Source of the DNA: CAYVBE01 sp964572825
GTDB taxonomy: Bacteria > Planctomycetota > Brocadiia > SM23-32
Direction of reading: 5' to 3'
NCBI GenBank assembly: GCA_964572825.1
Contig: CAZNGS010000035.1
Coordinates: forward strand, 1-45,182
DNA: 45,182 nt
The translations under genes were made by a program, and so were the position numbers. Of this stretch, positions 42,455-45,182 are shown piece by piece (positions within the stretch are counted from its first letter, which is position 1; every line of letters starts with the position of its first letter). The notes beneath the pieces are model-generated. The model saw only the letters and a list, made by a program, of their open reading frames with translations. It was not told the origin of the DNA and ran no database searches.

Positions 42455-42670
42455 GGGGATGCACTCCTTTTCGGTGTGTGAGCGGTGCATTCTACGGGCA
42501 CCGCCCCTGCCGAACAAGGTCGCCACTGCCAGGGGCATTCAACAGTCCGATGCACCGTATGGCGGGCAGGGAGTTCTGCTTCTCTGAGGCCGTGTAGCTC
42601 GCCGTCTGCGGGCCATGCCCCATCTCTGCTGCCGCCGGTGGAACCCGGGTTCGGCCGTCGGAAGGGGGAC

Positions 42671-43816
42671 CTAATCCAGTTTCAGTTCCCCCGGCAATCT
42701 CACGTGAAATACCGTTCCCTCCGACTCGGAAGTCTCGAACCACACCTCCCCACCGAGATACCTTTCCGTGAGCAGTTTCATGCTGTGGGTGCCGAGGCCG
42801 CGCGCTTCGCCTTTGGTGGAGAAAGAACGCTGGAAAACCTGCAACCGGACCTCCCGCGGCATGTGCGCCGGATTGTGAACCCGGAACTCCACCGCATTCT
42901 CCGAGGCCCGGCAGTCCATCGTGACCGTATCGCCGGGCCCGCTGGCCTCGATAGCGTTGGTGAGCATGTTGGCGAGCACGCGGGAAAGGATGGTCCTGTC
43001 GCTGTGGAAGGTCACCGCTGCTGTCTCTTCATGGATTCTCAGGTGGCAATTGCGGTCCACTGCCAGGCTGCGGTGCAACTGCTGAAGGTCTTCCAGGAGG
43101 GGGCGGGAGCGGATCCTTTCCGGGCGGATCCGCAGTTCTCCACTTTCAGCGTTTGCCAGCATGCGCTGTCCTTCGATCTCGCGGGTAAGCTCCTGGGTGG
43201 CGAGTGTCACCCTCCGGCACAGTTCCGCCATACCCGCGTCCGCGCGTTGCTCCAGTTGCCTGCACAGCAACTTGAGTCCCAGGGCGATGTTCAGCAGGTC
43301 GTGGAAGAAAACGTGCTCCAGCGCGCGCCGACGCTTCTGGTCGCTGATGTCGGTCAGGGCGAAAATGGTCAGGGACTCGTCCGCCAGGTTGAAGGGAGTG
43401 GCATACACGCGCAGGTCCAGCGCCCGGCCGTCGTCGCTGGTCCGTATCCGGCACTCCTGCGCCCCCTCCATGCCTTTTCGACTGATCAGTATTGCGTCCA
43501 CGGCACCGCAGGTAGCGCAGAACTGCGTGGTCCCGCACCCGCCCGGGTTCTCCGTCGCGTGGATGCACCCCAGCGCCTCTCCGGGCCGCAGCCCGTAGAG
43601 GTCTTCCCGCTGCCGGGCATCGCTCAGACGCAGAGCACTGCGGTTGCAGAACACGATCTGACGCTGTTCGTTCAGGATGAGCACACACTCCTCGACGGCG
43701 TCGAGGAGCTGCTGCAGCAAAGGCGCGGCCAGGACAGCCCTGGATTGCTGCCGCAGAACGTTCTCTCCCGCTCGCTCGGCGGGAGCGAATCTTGTCGCCT
43801 CCCCGGGAACTTCCAC
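42671..43816 (-). CDS. PAS-domain sensor histidine kinase with a Cys/His cluster
   Basis: A 381-residue soluble kinase. Residues 35-160 are a PAS domain (VLILNEQRQIVFCNRSALRL) with an inserted motif: Cys84-x-His86, Cys94, Cys100-x2-Cys103, which could bind a metal, Fe-S cluster or heme. The phosphorylated histidine is His172 in VFFHDLLN. The ATPase domain has LANMLTNAIEASGPGDT (N-box) and RSFSTKGEARGLGTHSMKLL (G-box). No membrane helix, so it senses a cytoplasmic signal. GTG 43816 is set by GGAGG nine bases upstream. It follows the methyltransferase gene by 25 bp. No response regulator is in the window. Confidence 0.85.
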   Translation of the reverse strand: MEVPGEATRFAPAERAGENVLRQQSRAVLAAPLLQQLLDAVEECVLILNEQRQIVFCNRSALRLSDARQREDLYGLRPGEALGCIHATENPGGCGTTQFCATCGAVDAILISRKGMEGAQECRIRTSDDGRALDLRVYATPFNLADESLTIFALTDISDQKRRRALEHVFFHDLLNIALGLKLLCRQLEQRADAGMAELCRRVTLATQELTREIEGQRMLANAESGELRIRPERIRSRPLLEDLQQLHRSLAVDRNCHLRIHEETAAVTFHSDRTILSRVLANMLTNAIEASGPGDTVTMDCRASENAVEFRVHNPAHMPREVRLQVFQRSFSTKGEARGLGTHSMKLLTERYLGGEVWFETSESEGTVFHVRLPGELKLD

Positions 43817-43841
43817 CTGTTCAGTCCTCCGGCTGTGTCGT

Positions 43842-44465
43842 TCAGGCCCCTCCGTCCCGTCCGTTGCCGTTCTTCTTGACCGCCGAGTGGAGCTGCTCGG
43901 GTGGGATGTTCTCCATGAACAGGTAGGTCTGCCGGATGTCGAAGTAAGCCGCCACGGGGGCCCGCATGTTGCTGAGCTGCAGGTAAAGGGAGTCCGGAGG
44001 CAGCAATTCGGCCACCGTGCGGCAGAGCTCCCGGCCGAAATCTCCGAACAAAGGCACGGAACAGACGACGGCATCCGGGCTGGCCCAGGGCGTCCCGGCG
44101 ATCAACTCGCCCACGTCGAGTGCGTTGCCGTGGACGACCTCGACCCGGTCGGGGAATCGCTTCCTGAGCCGCCGGCAGAAGGCGGCGCTCTGCTCCACGC
44201 AGAGGACGCGTTCCTCGGAGGGGACGGCCTTGAGAATGCCCTCCGTCATGCTGCCCAGTCCCGCCCCCAGTTCCACCACCCGACGGGGGCCGTGGGCCAC
44301 CAGCTCCCGCCGGACCGTCTCCCCGACCTCCGGGCAACTGGGCACCGGCACGCCCAGGCGCTTGGGATGGCGGATGAATTGGCCGAAGAACAGCAGTCCC
44401 TCGTAGAGACGTTCGAACATCGAGCTTCCGTTGGGTCCAGACATTTCGGGCAATTGCTCCAGCAT
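43842..44465 (-). CDS. Class I SAM-dependent methyltransferase, phospholipid N-methyltransferase-like
   Basis: About 207 residues. FERLYEGLLFFGQFIRHPKR and PVPSCPEVGETV are typical N-terminal parts of phosphatidylethanolamine N-methyltransferase/rRNA dimethylase-like proteins. Motif I is VVELGAGLGSMTEGIL, and VCSVPLFGDFG takes the place of the usual motif IV NxPY-like loop. The start is unsure: ATG 44465 lacks a good ribosome site, and ATG 44420 has a GGAAG just before it; either keeps the domain whole. It sits 25 bp upstream of the histidine kinase gene, so they are likely cotranscribed. Confidence 0.75.
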   Translation of the reverse strand: MLEQLPEMSGPNGSSMFERLYEGLLFFGQFIRHPKRLGVPVPSCPEVGETVRRELVAHGPRRVVELGAGLGSMTEGILKAVPSEERVLCVEQSAAFCRRLRKRFPDRVEVVHGNALDVGELIAGTPWASPDAVVCSVPLFGDFGRELCRTVAELLPPDSLYLQLSNMRAPVAAYFDIRQTYLFMENIPPEQLHSAVKKNGNGRDGGA

Positions 44466-44655
44466 GGCGATATGGCGAGGTGGTTCTTCGCGTCCCTGCG
44501 CAGAGAGTCCCTGGGCGGTCAATGACGACCCTCCGTGGTCATTAAGCGTACCGGAGGCGAGCCAGTTGCGCAAACGACAACCGCTCGATCCCCAGGGCTA
44601 TTCAAGACTCCTGCGCAACGCATGCCAGGCACCGGATTCTACTGCCGGGGGCAGT

Positions 44656-45182
44656 TTACTCCAGCCGTCGGTCCAGCGTCCTGTAATTGATGGCCTCGCT
44701 CACGTGGTGGGGCAGGATGTCGTCGGTGCCCTCCAGGTCGGCGATGGTGCGGCTGACCTTCAGCACCTTGTCATATGCCCGCGCCGAAAGCCCCAGGCTG
44801 TCGGTCGCCTGGCGCAGCAGCATCTGGCCGTCCTGGTCGGGGCGGCACCATTTCTTGATGTGGCGCCGTTGCATGCGCCCGTTGGTGTAGATGTCGGTGT
44901 CCTCCAGCCGGGCAAGCTGCCGCTCCCGCGCGCTCACCACGCGCTGCCGGATGCTCTCGGATCGCTCGGCCGGCCGGCTGGTCGCCAGCTCCCGGTAGGC
45001 CAGGGGCGGCACGTCCACGTGGATGTCGATCCGGTCCAGCAGGGGACCGCTGATGCGCCGGCGGTAGCTTTCGATCTTGCGCGGCGTGCAGCGGCACTCC
45101 CGCCGGGGATCGGTGTAGTAGCCGCAGGGGCAGGGATTCATGGCGGCAACCAGCATGAACTCGGCCGGGTAGGTCACCGTCA
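44656..45182 (-). CDS. Mg-chelatase-like ATPase YifB/ComM, C-terminal part (runs off the window)
   Basis: The window holds about 175 C-terminal residues; the N-terminal Lon-like domain and the P-loop lie to the right, beyond 45182. FMLVAAMNPCPCGYYTD, ECRCTPRKIESYRRRISGPL and LLDRIDIHVDVPPL are hallmark sequences of the AAA+ YifB/ComM family. DSLGLSARAYDKVLKVSRTI and HVSEAINYRTLDRRL end the protein. ComM is a helicase that aids branch migration during natural transformation. The gene is partial only because the window ends. The 190-bp gap to the methyltransferase gene has no identifiable feature. Confidence 0.93.
   Translation of the reverse strand, partial: TVTYPAEFMLVAAMNPCPCGYYTDPRRECRCTPRKIESYRRRISGPLLDRIDIHVDVPPLAYRELATSRPAERSESIRQRVVSARERQLARLEDTDIYTNGRMQRRHIKKWCRPDQDGQMLLRQATDSLGLSARAYDKVLKVSRTIADLEGTDDILPHHVSEAINYRTLDRRLE

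Noticed and set aside
40409..42481. A 690-codon plus-strand open frame
   Set aside because: Antisense shadow of the type I phosphodiesterase gene, which has clear motifs and a ribosome site.

Overview
The window is a GC-rich chromosomal segment from a Gram-negative bacterium. It carries apolipoprotein N-acyltransferase and an LptF/LptG-type permease, so an outer membrane with lipoproteins and LPS export is likely. A prenyltransferase/squalene-oxidase-repeat protein, a YdjY-domain protein, an exported HEAT-repeat protein and many sugar-processing genes point to Planctomycetota or a neighbouring phylum; this assignment is inference from gene content. The RnfB-type ferredoxin protein, rubrerythrin, OsmC protein, iron-sulfur flavoproteins and Na+-type ATP synthase rotor suggest an anaerobic or oxygen-sensitive life style.

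Layout. 1-643 is non-coding, with heptamer repeats, a diverged duplicated 44-bp element and an extended -10 promoter. 644-5832 holds a HAD-YvcK fusion, pyrF, and small zinc-ribbon, OsmC, rubrerythrin and PHP genes. 5838-9797 is a leftward five-gene cluster: metallophosphoesterase, RnfB, ferredoxin, YdjY protein, squalene-oxidase-like protein. 9987-13332 is a rightward envelope pair, lptF-like and lnt. 13351-14639 has a flavoprotein gene and queC, reading left. 14805-23365 is a complete F1Fo ATP synthase operon (atpZ-I-B-E-E-F-H-A-G-D-C) behind a good sigma70-like promoter. 23488-26672 has an alpha-L-fucosidase, a decayed hydrolase and a PfkB kinase. 26686-32428 holds radA, a small exported ORF, lysA and an exported TPR/HEAT protein. 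32544-38478 is a carbohydrate-use region: sugar isomerase, GH4 remnant, dehydrogenase, SGNH hydrolase, TauE/SafE transporter, GH43-like enzyme. 38676-40056 has a flavoprotein gene and an 840-bp graveyard with a transposase tail and a transporter tail. 40057-45182 reads left: cupin, type I phosphodiesterase, histidine kinase, methyltransferase, and the end of a YifB/ComM-type ATPase.

The most remarkable locus is the ATP synthase. It encodes a conventional one-hairpin c subunit with a two-carboxylate Na+ motif. Beside it is a 256-residue c subunit made of three fused hairpins, of which only the first keeps the ion-binding carboxylates. The same operon encodes an alpha subunit with a four-cysteine zinc-ribbon-like insertion, a b subunit with an extra N-terminal membrane segment, and an apparently enlarged a subunit. 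Together these suggest a remodelled, probably Na+-coupled rotor with fewer coupling sites than hairpins. Other unusual architectures are an LptF/G permease carrying a ~175-residue coiled-coil insertion and an exported protein with a pseudo-receiver domain.

No tRNA, rRNA, CRISPR array or intact insertion sequence was recognised.
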